A program made the translations under genes and the position numbers. The notes below the pieces were generated by a model. That model worked only from the letters and a program-made list of their open reading frames with translations, ran no database searches and was not told where the DNA came from. A stretch of 64,000 bases of DNA. Source: Ashinkailepas kermadecensis (taxonomy: Eukaryota > Arthropoda > Thecostraca > Neolepadidae). How positions within the stretch are numbered: position 1 is the stretch's first letter; every line of letters starts with the position of its first letter. The stretch is taken from positions 17,501 through 81,500 of the forward strand of contig JAOTOM010003826.1 of assembly GCA_034440615.1 (NCBI GenBank), given 5' to 3'. Below are positions 1 through 36,005 of the stretch, piece by piece.

Positions 1-1540
1 CAGTGGCTCAGACAGGCCGGTCTGACTGTCGGCACGCGGCGCGCCGCCGGTGCCAGTGGCTCAGACAGGCCGGTCTGACTGTCGGCACGCGGCGCGCCGC
101 CGGTGTCAGTGGCTCAGACAGGCCGGTCTGACTGTCGGCACGCGGCGCGCCGCCGGTGCCAGTGGCACAGACAGGCCGGTCTGACTGTCGGCACGCGGCG
201 CGCCGCCGGTGCCAGTGGCTCAGACAGGCTGGTCTGACTGTCGGCACGCGGCGCGCCGCCGGTGCCAGTGGCTCAGACAGGCTGGTCTGACTGTCGGCAC
301 GCGGCGCGCCGCCGGTACCAGTGGCTCAGACAGGCCGGTCTGACTGTCGGCACGCGGCGCGCCGCCGGTACCAGTGGCTCAGACAGGCCGGTCTGACTGT
401 CGGCACGCGGCGCGCCGCCGGTGTCAGTGGCTCAGACAGGCCGGTCTGACTGTCGGCATGCGGCGCGCCGCCGGTACCAGTGGCTCAGACAGGCCGGTCT
501 GACTGTCGGACGCGGCGCGCCGCCGGTGCCAGTGGCTCAGACAGGCCGGTCTGACTGTCAGCATGCGGCGCGCCGCCGGTGTCAGTGGCTCAGACAGGCC
601 GGTCTGACTGTCGGCACGCGGCGCGCCGCCGGTACCAGTGGCTCAGACAGGCCGGTCTGACTGTCGGCACGCGGCGCGCCGCCGGTGTCAGTGGCTCAGA
701 CAGGCCGGTCTGACTGTCGGCATGCGGCGCGCCGCCGGTACCAGTGGCTCAGACAGGCCGGTCTGACTGTCGGCATGCGGCGCGCCGCCGGTACCAGTGG
801 CTCAGACAGGCCGGTCTGACTGTCGGCACGCGGCGCGCCGCCGGTGTCAGTGGCTCAGACAGGCCGGTCTGACTGTCGGCACGCGGCGCGCCGCCGGTGC
901 CAGTGGCTCGACAGGCCGGTCTGACTGTCGGCACGCGGCGCGCCGCCGGTACCAGTGGCTCAGACAGGCCGGTCTGACTGTCAGCATGCGGCGCGCCGCC
1001 GGTGTCAGTGGCTCAGACAGGCCGGTCTGACTGTCAGCACGCGGCGCGCCGGCCAGTGGCTCAGACAGGCCGGTCTGACTGTCAGCATGCGGCGCGCCGC
1101 CGGTACCAGTGGCTCAGACAGGCCGGTCTGACTGTCGGCACGCGGCGCGCCGCCGGTTGTCAGTGGCTCAGACAGGCCGGTCTGGACGCGCCGCCGCCGG
1201 TTTTGACTGTCGGCACGCGGCGCGCCGCCGGTGCCAGTGGCTCAGACAGGCCGGTCTGACTGTCGGCACGCGGCGCGCCGCCGGTGCCAGTGGCTCAGAC
1301 AGGCCGGTCTGACTGTCGGCACGCGGCGCGCCGCCGGTGTCAGTGGCTCAGACAGGCCGGTCTGACTGTCGGCACGCGGCGCGCCGCCGGTGCCAGTGGC
1401 TCAGACAGGCCGGTCTGACTGTCGGCACGCGGCGCGCCGCCGGTGTCAGTGGCTCAGACAGGCCGGTCTGACTGTCGGCACGCGGCGCGCCGCCGGTGCC
1501 AGTGGCACACGCGGCGCAGACAGGCCGGTCTAACTGTCGC
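1..1540. repeat. 53-bp GC-rich minisatellite, about 29 copies, cut by the window edge
   Basis: The 53-bp unit (CAGTGGCTCAGACAGGCCGG...) is repeated from base 1 with few substitutions (CACG/CATG, GTGCC/GTGTC/GTACC) and a few indels near 906, 1050 and 1185. Each unit carries the palindrome GGCGCGCC and an inverted GACAG/CTGTC pair. It begins about 80 bp past the KIAA0319L stop codon and so is 3' UTR or immediate 3' flank. All reading frames across it are by-products of the repeat. Confidence 0.97.
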
Positions 1541-1621
1541 GACCGGTGTCCAAGCGGCGACCCGGCAAATCGCCATCGCCATGCACCGTCAGACACTGTG
1601 CATGTTCGCCGCGGTAGGCCA

Positions 1622-26273
<24,652 letters not shown>

Positions 26274-26289
26274 CACCACCTGAAACACA
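26274..26289 (-). promoter_or_regulatory. Acceptor splice site just upstream of the KIAA0319L start codon
   Basis: The minus strand reads GTTGGTGTGTTTCAG/GTGGTG, then ATG. A T-rich acceptor this close to the start codon indicates a 5' UTR intron, so the promoter is further right. No promoter element could be assigned. Confidence 0.6.
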
Positions 26290-26394
26290 CCAACACACCA
26301 ATGACAACCAATGATATAGATTTCAAAACATTTGGGCACCTTCACAGCCTGCGCTGCATCTTATATGTATGGTGTCATGCCAATTAGCCTGCTC

Positions 26395-27090
26395 TGTCTT
26401 TCCGGCCAGATTCTCACACCCTGTCTCAGGGGGAGGGGTTCAATACACTCCCTCTCTACTGTCCAAACTAAGCATTGCATGAAAACGAAAGAGGTGTCAT
26501 CTGAAAGTGCTGGACGAGTAGGGTTCGAAACCACCTCCAAAATGTTATCCCCCTAAAAGTGGCATCACTAGGGGAGTCTATGTGATCATGACTGATAAAT
26601 CATGATCGTCAGGCTTAGGGAGTTCATTTTGGGGAGATATAAAAAACAAAAATTATTGGGAATCAGAAAAGGAAGGCAAAATCTAAAATGGCCCAGAAAT
26701 TTTTGCCCACCCAAAAATCAACATTTTTCTTTTTGAAAGTTTAAAAATTTGCAGTTCTGAATTTTCTTTAATTCTTCTTTTTCTAGTGGGTAGAGTGGAC
26801 CATAAAATGTGGTTTGAAGTCAACTTGCCCTCATAAAGATGCTTACTCTAGCCAGAATCTTCAATTTTAGCCCTAATGGGCAAATATGCAAAATTAATGC
26901 TTCATATAAAAATGGAGAAATAACCAATTCCTCTGGTGCATTTAGTTGCATCCCTAAAGATAAGTACATGCTGAAAGGTTCATTCAAATATCTTTGTCCA
27001 TCAAAGCATGACAGCTGGTTGAACTTTTTTTTTTAGGTGACCTCACTTGACCTTTAAAAATGTTGACCATAGATGACCTGACCTCACAGT
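26395..27090 (+). repeat. Dispersed repeat family X, copy 1
   Basis: This copy shares blocks in order with the reverse complement of 43935-44640: CTCACACCC(T/C)GTCTC, ACGAAAGAGGTGTCATC, GTCACTAGGGG-type, AAAAACAAAAATTATT, ATGCTTACT(C/T)TAGCCAG and GATGACCTGACCTCA. There are many substitutions, so both copies are old. No coding capacity and no terminal repeats were recognised. Confidence 0.8.
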
Positions 27091-27094
27091 GATA

Positions 27095-27395
27095 AATTAT
27101 TCATCAAATAGGGTGGAATATACCACTTTCTGAACACTGAATTGACATCCCTCCAAATGGAGTATCAACATCCTGCTTCATGATGAGTCATTATGAAGTC
27201 TTCATATTTAATTTCCAACAGTATCTTGTCAATAAGTATCATGCTGCTAACCACCATTCCAGATTGTGATACACAAACATCTAGCACAATTCCAGGTACA
27301 AGGACTACCTGTGATGTGGTCTGTTATGTAATATCAGTTGATAAGAATAGGTATTTTGTGTTGTTATCACTAAAATAGTTACCCATAAATTGGAT
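27095..27395 (+). repeat. Dispersed repeat family Y, copy 1
   Basis: This is highly similar to 54695-55010, same strand: CAGGGTGGAATATACCACTT-type start, CTTTCTGAACACTGAAT, ACATCCTGCTTCATGATGAG, TTTCCAACAGTATCTTGT and GATGTGGTCTGTTAT. It abuts family X here but not at the other X copy, so they are listed separately. Confidence 0.8.
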
Positions 27396-27619
27396 ATCTC
27401 AATTCAAAGGATGTGCACTCATGAGTAACTCATGAGTACACAGTTGGATGATAATTATGTTCAAAGAACTTCAAAGAATCAGGCCTTTCAAAGAATCAAA
27501 GAATATCAAATTCAAAGAATCAGGCCAGTTGGTAACTAACCCTCCCAAATTATGCTAAATGTGAGCATGTGAAGCAACTCATAAAGACATAAAGACATAA
27601 AAGATCAGTGCAACTATGA

Positions 27620-27860
27620 GCCACAAGGGCCCTTCTTGGTTGCACTCTGGACACTGAACCAGTCGTCCACCAAATCCGTTGATCAGCCCTCCCTGAAATA
27701 CCAAAAAGCAAGCCCTCTTTTCTTATAATGAGTGTCTATGCTGTTTTTAAAGATGTTCAGTGTGCTGCTACTGACAATGGTTTATGGCAGCTGATTCCAA
27801 TGTTCTACTACCCTGTTGGTGAAGAAAAATTGTCTTAACCTTGACTTCTGTGATTAAACC
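27620..27860 (-). mobile_element. 3' end of a CR1/L2-like non-LTR retrotransposon ORF
   Basis: The minus frame reads FFTNRVVEHWNQLP, then SSTLNIFKNSIDTHYKKRGL and a short tail. FFTNRVV..WN.LP...V....L..FK..LD is the hallmark C-terminus of CR1-type element ORF2. It has an in-frame stop and is dead. Confidence 0.72.
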
Positions 27861-28675
27861 CTGTCCCTGTGATTAAACTCAAACCCTGTCTTGCATGGAC
27901 AGTGCTCTAACCAATGCAGGCCAGCATTCTAACCAATTGATCTACCAGGGCAACAAAATTGAGTGGACTATAAAAAATATGATCAAAATGAACTAGGAAA
28001 TACAAAAGAAGAGCTTTGGTGTTGGAATTGGAAAAATCCTGATGGGGCTGGAGATCTGGTGTTTTTATTTTTATTTTAGACCCCACATGGTATTCCAGGA
28101 GTAAATTTGGTAGGACCATACTTCCGAACATGATTAACATGATTGGACCATTCATTCCTTCAGGAAATGAATACTTTTCCATTGGTAACAACCTTTGGGT
28201 AATGCTTGACATCAGAAAAACTGCTATCTAATGGGTTTTTGCTTAAAATATCCATACCCATGCTTCTCTGATATTGTAAACAAGATATTGAATGCTCATG
28301 CTGAACATTCATCCAATAATTCCACATTCATTGACACTGCAAGCCTCCAGAGATGAGTGCTTACTGAATGATGTAATGGTCTTGATTGACCTTGACAGCT
28401 GACTGAGGTGAGCCAATAGTGCCATCTTGCAGCATTTGGACAGTTTATCCGGCCATCAGCAAGCATGACACAAAATTGTTGCTAACTGAAAAGTATGCAT
28501 TTCTCACAGGAATGAATGGTCTCATCTCCATAATCACATTGTTAAATGTGTCTGCAATTTTTCTCAATATGTCATGTCAGGCTTAAAGTAAAAACTTATT
28601 GTAGATTAAGATCTCTCACCAAGCCACAGGGTCAAGGTTCTTGTTTTCAAGAATATTTTCAAATAATAGGAAAAC
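27861..28675. other. Intergenic sequence
   Basis: Nothing recognised; AT-rich. Confidence 0.45.
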
Positions 28676-28853
28676 TACAAATTAACATTGGATTGGATTG
28701 GATTGTGGCTTTACGACATACTCAGCAGTTGAGACCATATGGCGTTGCCTGCCTCTCACCCTGGCAGGAAGGGTGGGCATCATGGGGAATCGAACCCTGT
28801 ATCTCTGGCATGCCAGATGCTCAGCTTAACCACTGAGCTACCGACTCCCCTAC
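28676..28853 (-). mobile_element. tRNA-derived SINE, head type C
   Basis: On the minus strand a tRNA-like head (GGGGAGTCGGTAGCTCAGTG, box B GGTTCGATTCC) is followed by a body with GGCAACGCCATATGG and TATGTCGTAAAGCCA, and an (AATCC)n tail at the left end. The body matches the SINEs at 41.8, 42.3, 49.2 and 50.3 kb, but the head is different. Confidence 0.78.
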
Positions 28854-30095
28854 AAATTAAGATTAACAGGGTACTAAACAGAGTGGGAAACTTACTTTCC
28901 GAGTTGGGAGTCGGAGTGCATACCGATTTCTTCCGGAGTACATTTTCATGGACATTATTTTTGTATACATGGAATCTGTTTACCAGCAACTGACCAGAAA
29001 AACCTAAATCAGTACCTACATAATATGGATAAGTAATATCATTCTCATTTTTGGTCAACTTTTGCTCATTCTTTCATTTTTGGAAAGATGTGATTCAACT
29101 CGCGACTCAAGATATGTTTTGGGGAAAAGAATTGATTCAACTCTCGACTCATCCAAAAATGATTGATTCATGAGTTGATTGTTGATTCAACTCGAGTCGA
29201 GCACAAGCCTGCTCAGTACAAGGCTAGCCATATGAAAAACAAATGAAGATACTTCACACTTCACCCTCAGCTCAGAGCACATACCTACCTACGCAGCCAA
29301 TTTCCCACGTAATACGAACGCAACACCGCTACAGCACACGCCACAGTTGGATGTGATCAAAGCAAAGGATCAGTCAAGGTCTTGTGTTTACTGTTAACTT
29401 GTGTGGACACTGTTAACCATGTGTTCAAAGTTGCTAATGGTTATGACGTCATATACAAAATACCTAGCATCGATTGGTTGACAAACAGATTTCAGAACAG
29501 AAAATGCACACAGCAAATTCTGATCGGTGGCCTCCAGGACTCCGGAGACGTCTCTTAAAACTGTCAAAGTTTCCCACTATAGGGTGGCAGAAACACAGGT
29601 ATTCCGAGACGGGGCTCCAGAGCCGGAGAAGTGTTCTCAGTGTGCATGCGCATCATCTTGCAAGTTGCTGTTGGCACGTTGTTGTCAGCAATTCCGGTGG
29701 TTGAGATTGATGGAGTGTGTGAAGCTGTGGTCCAGCTGCTGACTGCTACAAAAAGTGATTAGTTTGAGTGGTGACCATAAGTGGAATAACCAGCGTTTTT
29801 TGGGTGTCGTTCTGTTTGTTTTTATTGATATCTTTGTTCCCACATTTGTGTCAGAGTACATGTGAGGCCCATCCTATCCAGTATGAACCCGGAGTGCAAA
29901 AATGTTTTCAGAGATAAAATCTCTTAAGAAGTGCCTTAATTCCCACCCTGGTACTAAACCAGGGGGGGGGGGGATCTGAGCCCTAACCCACCCAGGATAT
30001 CCAGCCATGCTCTGAATTTGAATGCCCTCTAAATCTACCATTCAAAATATCTACAAATCCAACCACAGTTAAACAATTTATGTAAGTGACTTAAA
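28854..30095. other. Intergenic sequence
   Basis: It contains degenerate repeats of TTGATTCAACTC(G/T)CGACTC (29090-29200) and a poly-G run at 29961. No gene recognised. Confidence 0.45.
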
Positions 30096-30109
30096 TACAG
30101 AGTGCAATC

Positions 30110-30350
30110 AATGGCATAGGATACCACATTCTTAGGAAAGTGCCTACACCAACAGTTCAGCTTAATGCCTTCATCAGAGTGACAGCACATTAGCACAAGA
30201 TGCCATATTCTTAGGAAAGTACTTAGGAAAGTAGGAATGCTTCGGCTTAATACCTTCATCAGGGTGACTTCATAAGGTCTTCCTGATGAAGGCATTAAGA
30301 CAAAATGTCGGTGTACTTTCCTAAGAATATAGCATCTTGTGCCATTGTAG
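30110..30350. repeat. Imperfect inverted repeat with CTGATGAAGG motifs
   Basis: GCACAAGATGCCATATTCTT at about 30195 is inverted at about 30320-30342, and CCTTCATCAG/CTGATGAAGG pairs face each other between them. The CTGATGA...(GAAA-like) context resembles terminal repeats of Penelope-like elements, which carry hammerhead cores. The match is weak. Confidence 0.45.
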
Positions 30351-30359
30351 GTAGATAGG

Positions 30360-30795
30360 TAGGTACCTAGGTAGGTACCTAGGTAGGCACCTACCTAGGG
30401 GTATTCTTCAAGTATTACCCATCACACTTCCTTTATCTCAACAATGTATCCAAGCCATCATCAGCTGACTGCCAGTCAGCTGTTGGTGACGTCACTCAAA
30501 TGTACCGACACCCCGCAGCTGAGTGCACTGAATGATCCAAGGGCGTCACCAGGAATATTTATAAGGGTCAGGTTAGGTTAGGTTAGGTTAGGTTAGGTTA
30601 GGTTAGTGTTAGGTTAGGTTTTCACCATCGTGAAATAGCATCTGTACACCCTCCCCTCTGTATGTTCGAGTGACGTCACCAACAGCTGACTGGCAGTCAG
30701 CTGACGATGGTTTGGATACATTGTTGATATAAAGAAAGCGTGAGGGGTAATACTTGAAGATTACCCTACCTAGGTACCTACCCACGAAGTACCGA
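30360..30795. repeat. About 120-bp inverted repeat enclosing an interstitial (TTAGG)n tract
   Basis: The left arm (about 30375-30502) and right arm (about 30668-30785) are reverse complements with a few mismatches: CTTCAAGTATTACCC, CAACAATGTATCCAA, CAGCTGACTGCCAGTCAGCT and GGTGACGTCACTC on the left, mirrored on the right. Between them, 30571-30620 is GGTTA repeated about nine times. The arms end in AGGTAGGTACC microsatellite. This could be a foldback or MITE-type element carrying telomeric sequence. Confidence 0.82.
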
Positions 30796-32792
30796 ACTTG
30801 TTCCGTAATCAGTTAACTATTAACAAATAGCCGACTGTACACACAGAGGTACATATATATATATACACTGTGTGCTGAAACGATATGAGTTGTCATCATA
30901 AACATACATGACAGATAAGATAGCCATACACCAAAATAGACAGGCATACATTAGCATCCAATACCCACTTGTCTGCCTTTGCCCTCGCGTTGTTTTGACG
31001 TTTGGTTGCGGCACATACGTGCTCGTCCTGGTAATTGATTGGTGCTACGTTTTTCGACACTATTAAGGCGACTTCTTATTCACATATCATTACTTCAAGT
31101 AAATTCGAACTCTAATTTTGCAAAAGGCACAAATTGACTTCGTTTTTTATATTTCCTTCATTGATTTGGTTCGAATGATGTATGGTTCATCGGTTTTTAT
31201 GATGTGCTCTACTGCTGGTGATCACGAAGACTACTTTCTAAATTAGCCTTGCTTCTGTTTATTTCGAAAGTTTTGATCAAGCTAGGAATAAATACCTTAG
31301 TACGTGAAAAGACACGATTACAGATATAACTGTTTGTCGTTTATAAATTTGTTTGATTTATGTAAAATTACAACCAGCAGATGGCGGTATACGTGGTTGT
31401 ATATTTTCCATGGCCTGGGATCCGGTTGTAAATGGCGAGTGCGCTGGTGTGTCGACACGTCCCGAGTGCCCCAGTGACCCAATTTTCGCTCTCGTTTGTG
31501 AAGAACGAAAGAAAAAGTAATTAGCTATCTTTTCTCACGTTATGTTGTGGTTGTATGATGTTTTGATTGCTTTTTTATGTCGAAACTTGGTTGTTTTAAG
31601 TAAAAATACGACTTTCATTGCAGACACGCCTCCTACAAAGCTGCTTAGCAACTTCAAAAGCAACATGCACCTTGGAGCTTTTGTAATTGCCAAGTGGTCG
31701 TTATTTCCATGTACGTGCTCAATGCAATGCTAATTTGTCTATTTTTGTGCTAAATTGCAATGTTTAAGGCAAATCATATGATCTGCATTCTGTAATCAAC
31801 AATTTAGCATGCCAGTGTGCCTTTCTCCTTAGTGCATGCTGCCAAGTCTATACCCATTTACTCATATGTGATGCATGTGGATAGATGGTCATGAAGTCTT
31901 GGAAAGCTATGGAGAGAATGCATGCAATTGTTATCCTTCAGTTGGTTTCTATTGCATGACCTTGACTTTTTATTAGGTAGGATTGAAGCTAGGTAGGTAC
32001 ATATCAAGTTGCATTATGTTCATTATTTCCCCAATTCATGTTCATGGTGGAATATGTTCGTTATATCTCTTGTCCTTTGTATCTTACTTGTGATCATTGT
32101 AGGTGATGAACAGATGGTTATCTGCAATTATTGCAATTTGAATTGTTTGAGCATTAAATGATATGGTACCTAGGTACCTATGTACTGATATCAATGAAGC
32201 TAGGATTTATTGTAATTTGAAGTAATTGGGTCAGAATGGATTTTTTAAGCTTGTCCTGCAACAAGAAGCATCAAAATCTAACTATTTTTTTTCAATTTCA
32301 TAAGGGAAATATTATTGGTATGGGTTTAAGTGCAATAATGCATTTACATATGAAGAGGTATGAAAAAGTGTACAATAGCACCAGTGTTACAAATATATAT
32401 ATATTAGTATGCCCTGCCTGCATGATAAATATTCATATGCATAGCAATATATTTCTGAACAAACAGACACAAAACAAGGTGCAGTCATGGAAAAAATGTT
32501 TTTCACCTAATATTAATGGGTGCTGCTGAAATAAAAGTATATTTGTTTTTTTTCCAATCTAAGTAGGGTTTTGTTATTAACATGTGGTTTTAGGTTTTGC
32601 ATTAGCTGCTTTTAGGATTTGTGTAGCCCCACAGCAATGTATGAATCCTGTGATGGTTTGCCTGCAATTGAGTTGGTATGCTGATCTACTAGCTATGTAG
32701 CCACATTGGTTGTGACACCATGAGGTCAATGCATGCTTACTGTCAGGGAGTGACCTACTTGACCGGTGACGCCGGCATCTGCCGACAGACCG
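30796..32792. other. Intergenic sequence upstream of the plus-strand gene
   Basis: AT-rich sequence with a small GC-richer patch at 31420-31500 (CAGATGGCGG upstream) that could be a promoter or non-coding first exon. No exon can be called with confidence. Confidence 0.35.
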
Positions 32793-33060
32793 ATGAGTAC
32801 ACTCGACCTGGGCATGGAGACGGTGGTGGTGGCGTCGGCCACGCCGGAGCCGTCCGACCTGCTGGTCGAGCCGGCCACCAACGGCCACCGGCTGATCGTG
32901 CCGGACCCGCTGGTGCTCCCGCCACCACCTGCACCGGCCGCCGGCGGTACCGTGTACATTGTCAGCCCGCGCCAGCCGCCGCCGCCGCCGGCCGCCGCCA
33001 CCGTACACGCGCCGCCGGATAACGGCTCCGTCAAAGACGCCAGCCAGGAGGACACCCCAG
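32793..33060 (+). CDS. Proline-rich first coding exon of an unidentified gene
   Basis: The acceptor CATCTGCCGACAG (ending 32788) is followed by ATG at 32793 and 89 codons: MSTLDLGMETVVV, then DPLVLPPPPAPAAGGTVYIV, PRQPPPPPAAATVHAPP and SVKDASQEDTP. The donor CCCAG/GTAGGA at 33061 is phase 1. Strong third-position GC and codon-like composition contrast with the AT-rich flanks. No domain is recognised; a Pro/Ala-rich N-terminus suits a transcription or adaptor protein but proves nothing. The ATG follows an acceptor, so a 5' UTR exon lies upstream. Confidence 0.55.
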
Positions 33061-33200
33061 GTAGGACGGCAGGGCTGCAGATCCCTCACTAAGCCAGGTA
33101 GATCCCTCACTAAGCCAGGTAGATACATCACTAAGCCTCACACGATACATAACTAAGCCCCCTAGATACATAACTAAGCCAGGTAGATGCATCACCAGGC
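33061..33200 (+). repeat. About 21-24-bp tandem repeat starting at the donor of the plus-strand exon
   Basis: AAGCCAGGTAGATCCCTCACT-like units are repeated about six times (33091-33190). Each holds CCAG/GTAGA, a copy of the exon donor CCAG/GTAGGA. This mirrors the donor arrays of the minus-strand gene. Confidence 0.75.
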
Positions 33201-33769
33201 CAGATTTTCAATCTGAAACACATTCAATCTGAAATACATTTTCAGATTCTAATAGGGAAAATGACGAATTAACATTAGCAGGGTACCAAACCAGGGGAGT
33301 CCAGATCCCCCATCCCCGACTCACCCAGTATCTCCAACAAATAGAACGCGGCTCTAATTTGTAGTGTGGTCTGTGATTAACATCCACAACATGAACGCGG
33401 TTACCGTTATATGCCAATCAGTTGTGCCAATCAGTGGTCATCGTGAGTTGTCGGCAATGCATGCGCAAAGGGCCCGGAGGTGGCATGTGTTGTGCTAGTG
33501 TGTCTGACCAGGACACCACTGCCGTGCACACCGCTTTCGCCCCTGACACTCATGGATCATGGGTGTCCCGTCGCCGACTGGAGCTGCGCTCAGTTCATTA
33601 GCATCAGCTCAGGGGACGGTGGTCCTGTCGCCGCCGGCGCTGTCAGTGTCAGCTGTCTGGTCGTGCGCTCGGCACAATCCGCTCGTCGTGCCGACAGCGG
33701 CCAACCGACGAAAACGAAAGTGGGCCACCGGGTCACCCAGTGAACTTGGCACTCGATTGTAATTTTACC

Positions 33770-34375
33770 CGTACGCTCTGGCTGCCCGCCGCGCGCCGGC
33801 CGGCCGGCCGGCTTGCGCAACGGTCGCGCCGCGTACTGCCGAAATGAAAGTGACTGCAGCGTGCAGGCGGCGGCGGCGGCGGTCGGGGCGGCGCGGTGAA
33901 ATGCTCGGCGCCGGCCGGCCGCCAGCCGTATCGGTCGGCTGGCGGCTCCGCCGCTGCCGCAGGGGCGCCGCCAGTCCGCCCGACTGGTGGTGCAGCTCCG
34001 TCCCGGCTCGGCTCGGTCGTCGGCTGCCCGCCGGGCTGAGTCACGCCGTGCCCGGCTATTGATCAGGCGGCCCGGCGCGCCACCGCTGACGGCGCCCCTT
34101 AACCCACTGCACTTGGCCCACTCGAAAACTAGGTCACGCGTGACGTCAGCCGGCCAGCCACGCCGCCAATGGCGCAATACGTAGATGTCGCTGCCTGGCG
34201 GGGCGCTGCCGGCCGCTGCAAGGCGCGCTGGCGGCGCCGAGGCTGCGACGCCCCCACCGAACCGGTCCGGGCGGCCGCAGAGCCGCGCCACCCCCGGCCC
34301 ACACGCCCCGAGATGGCCCTCTCCGCCCGACCCTACTTTCATTCTGCTCGCTGGGCTGGTGACGCAATGCGGCTA
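33770..34375. other. GC- and CpG-rich block
   Basis: The sequence is dense in CCGG, GCCGGC and CGCC and sits in otherwise moderate-GC DNA between the two proposed plus-strand exons. Overlapping frames on both strands are open because AT-rich stop codons are rare here. It could be a CpG-island-like promoter or an exon, but no splice-bounded frame stands out. Confidence 0.35.
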
Positions 34376-34814
34376 TTAGCTCACTCGTCGACCTGCGCGC
34401 GTACGTGGCGTCGAACGGCATTTCATGGGGCGATACCTGTACACGGGCGTAATGTACAGGGAACGCCAGCGTAACGGTGTACGGGCGGCGGGCAGCTGTC
34501 GGTGGCGGCCACTTGGGACGTGTGCTCGAATAGGAATGCTGGAGGTGTTTCGTTCTCGATCAACTTTCATGCTCTTAGGTGTTTGTTTTCTAGTGTCATA
34601 TTACCGAGTGCCATGCCTGTCAGTGATGCACTTGACTGTTGACTGCGATGCGGTGGAAAATCGTTGTATGCGCACGCGCCATGTGGGCCGGGCTGGAGCT
34701 GGTGTCGCAATGCTGTGTGCTCGCACACGTTGACAGCTACATCGTGTTCACACACCACTGGCGGCTGATGCAACACACCCGTTTCAACATTGTTAACACT
34801 CCGTTTCTTTTCAG

Positions 34815-34835
34815 CCACACAGTCGGACGCCGGTG
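34815..34835 (+). CDS. Possible 21-nt microexon of the plus-strand gene
   Basis: A strong acceptor (CCGTTTCTTTTCAG) and strong donor (GTAAGT) enclose exactly 21 nt. With the phase-1 donor at 33060 it reads ATQSDAG with no stop and returns phase 1, so it fits the upstream exon. It could instead be a chance pair of sites or the end of an alternative first exon. No further exon was found with confidence. Confidence 0.4.
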
Positions 34836-34929
34836 GTAAGTGCGCTCTCCTGATGTGTTTGTGTGTCACTGTTCGTTGTTGATCGAACTGTTGCTCGTCA
34901 TGCCGTGCCCTGGCCAGAGATCCCGCTCC

Positions 34930-35165
34930 CGCTACCCCTCTGTCGGGGATCGAGTTCCCACCACTCATTCGGTCGGAGATCCCGCTCTCACTGCACCTCC
35001 CTAGGTCAGGGCTCTCGCTCTCACTACCCCTCCCTGCACCAGGGATCTCGCTTCCACTGCCCCTCTCTTTGTTGGGAATCTTGCTCCCACTATCCCTCCC
35101 CGGTCGGGGTTCCCGCTCCCACTATCCTCCTTCGGTTAGCGATCCCCCCTCCCCCCTCCCCCTCC
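34930..35165. repeat. About 39-bp degenerate tandem repeat, six units
   Basis: Motifs GAT(C/T)(C/T)CGCTCCCACTACCCCTCC recur with drift across the block and end in a CT-rich run. The array starts about 95 bp past the proposed microexon. From 35166 to 35785 nothing is recognised. Confidence 0.75.
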
Positions 35166-35784
35166 CTCTCTCTTTCTCTACGGCTTGGTCCGGTAATAGC
35201 TGTAATGGGAGACAGTGTCGGCCATGCCGTGTGCAGTTTGTGCCTTGTCTACCGACACGCAGCGACCAGGCGAGGCTCGCGGCGTGCTGCCATTCCCACG
35301 GTGCCTCACGCCGACCATACGTCACGATTCGTGTCAAGGCTGGGCCGCGACGCTGGGTCGAGCTAACCCCTCCCCTCGGCTGGGCTCCGCGCTCCCAGCT
35401 CCGCGCTCCCGGCGCCGTCCGTGGCGGGTAGCACAGGCCGCTGAGAGACTCCGGCACAGAGAAGCGATGCCGGCAGCGCACACGGCTCTCGGCACCGCTT
35501 TTTGCCGGCTACACGGCAGTTTTTGCTTCACGAGGCTAAACTGTAACAACACGTGCCCATGTACAGCTGCCAAAGCTACAGCGCGATTTTAATGTTTCTT
35601 TGATGCGGGCTGGGGATTTTGCGACTACGCATGGTTCCTCGCTGATCAAGGCCATCTTTCCATGGATTTGATGCTCAAGATTTTGAGTTATTATCCCTCG
35701 CTCGGGCTCACTTTGGTGGTTGTGTGTTTGTGTGTGGTAGAGTGTCAAAGCTACACAATATCGTGTATTCAGAGGCGATTGTTT

Positions 35785-36005
35785 GTATGTGCCAGCAATA
35801 TATACACGCCTAGCCACCCTAGATAGTTGCCAAGCTACACACTATCGTGCAGTCACAGGCGGACTTTTTGTATGTGCCAGTAACGTATACACGTTTAGCC
35901 ACCCTAGATACTTGTCAAGCTACACGATATCGTATATCCAGAGACGGACTGCTGTTATGTGCCAGTAATGTCTACACGTTTAGCCATCCTAGCTACGTGA
36001 CAAGT
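35785..36005. repeat. About 80-bp tandem triplication
   Basis: TATGTGCCAG(C/T)AA..TATACACG..TAGCCACCCTAGATA recurs three times, each copy followed by CAAGCTACAC(A/G)(A/C)TATCGT. Confidence 0.8.

Noticed and set aside
1..1540. CRISPR-like repeat array
   Set aside because: Units are contiguous and nearly identical with no unique spacers; the context is a eukaryotic gene.
26274..26345. Upstream start codon at 26345 for the KIAA0319L protein
   Set aside because: It would add residues before the signal peptide, and a good splice acceptor lies between it and the ATG at 26273.
33590..34342. 250-codon minus-strand frame in GC-rich sequence
   Set aside because: Several overlapping frames on both strands are equally long here because stop codons are rare at this GC content; no domain or splice support.
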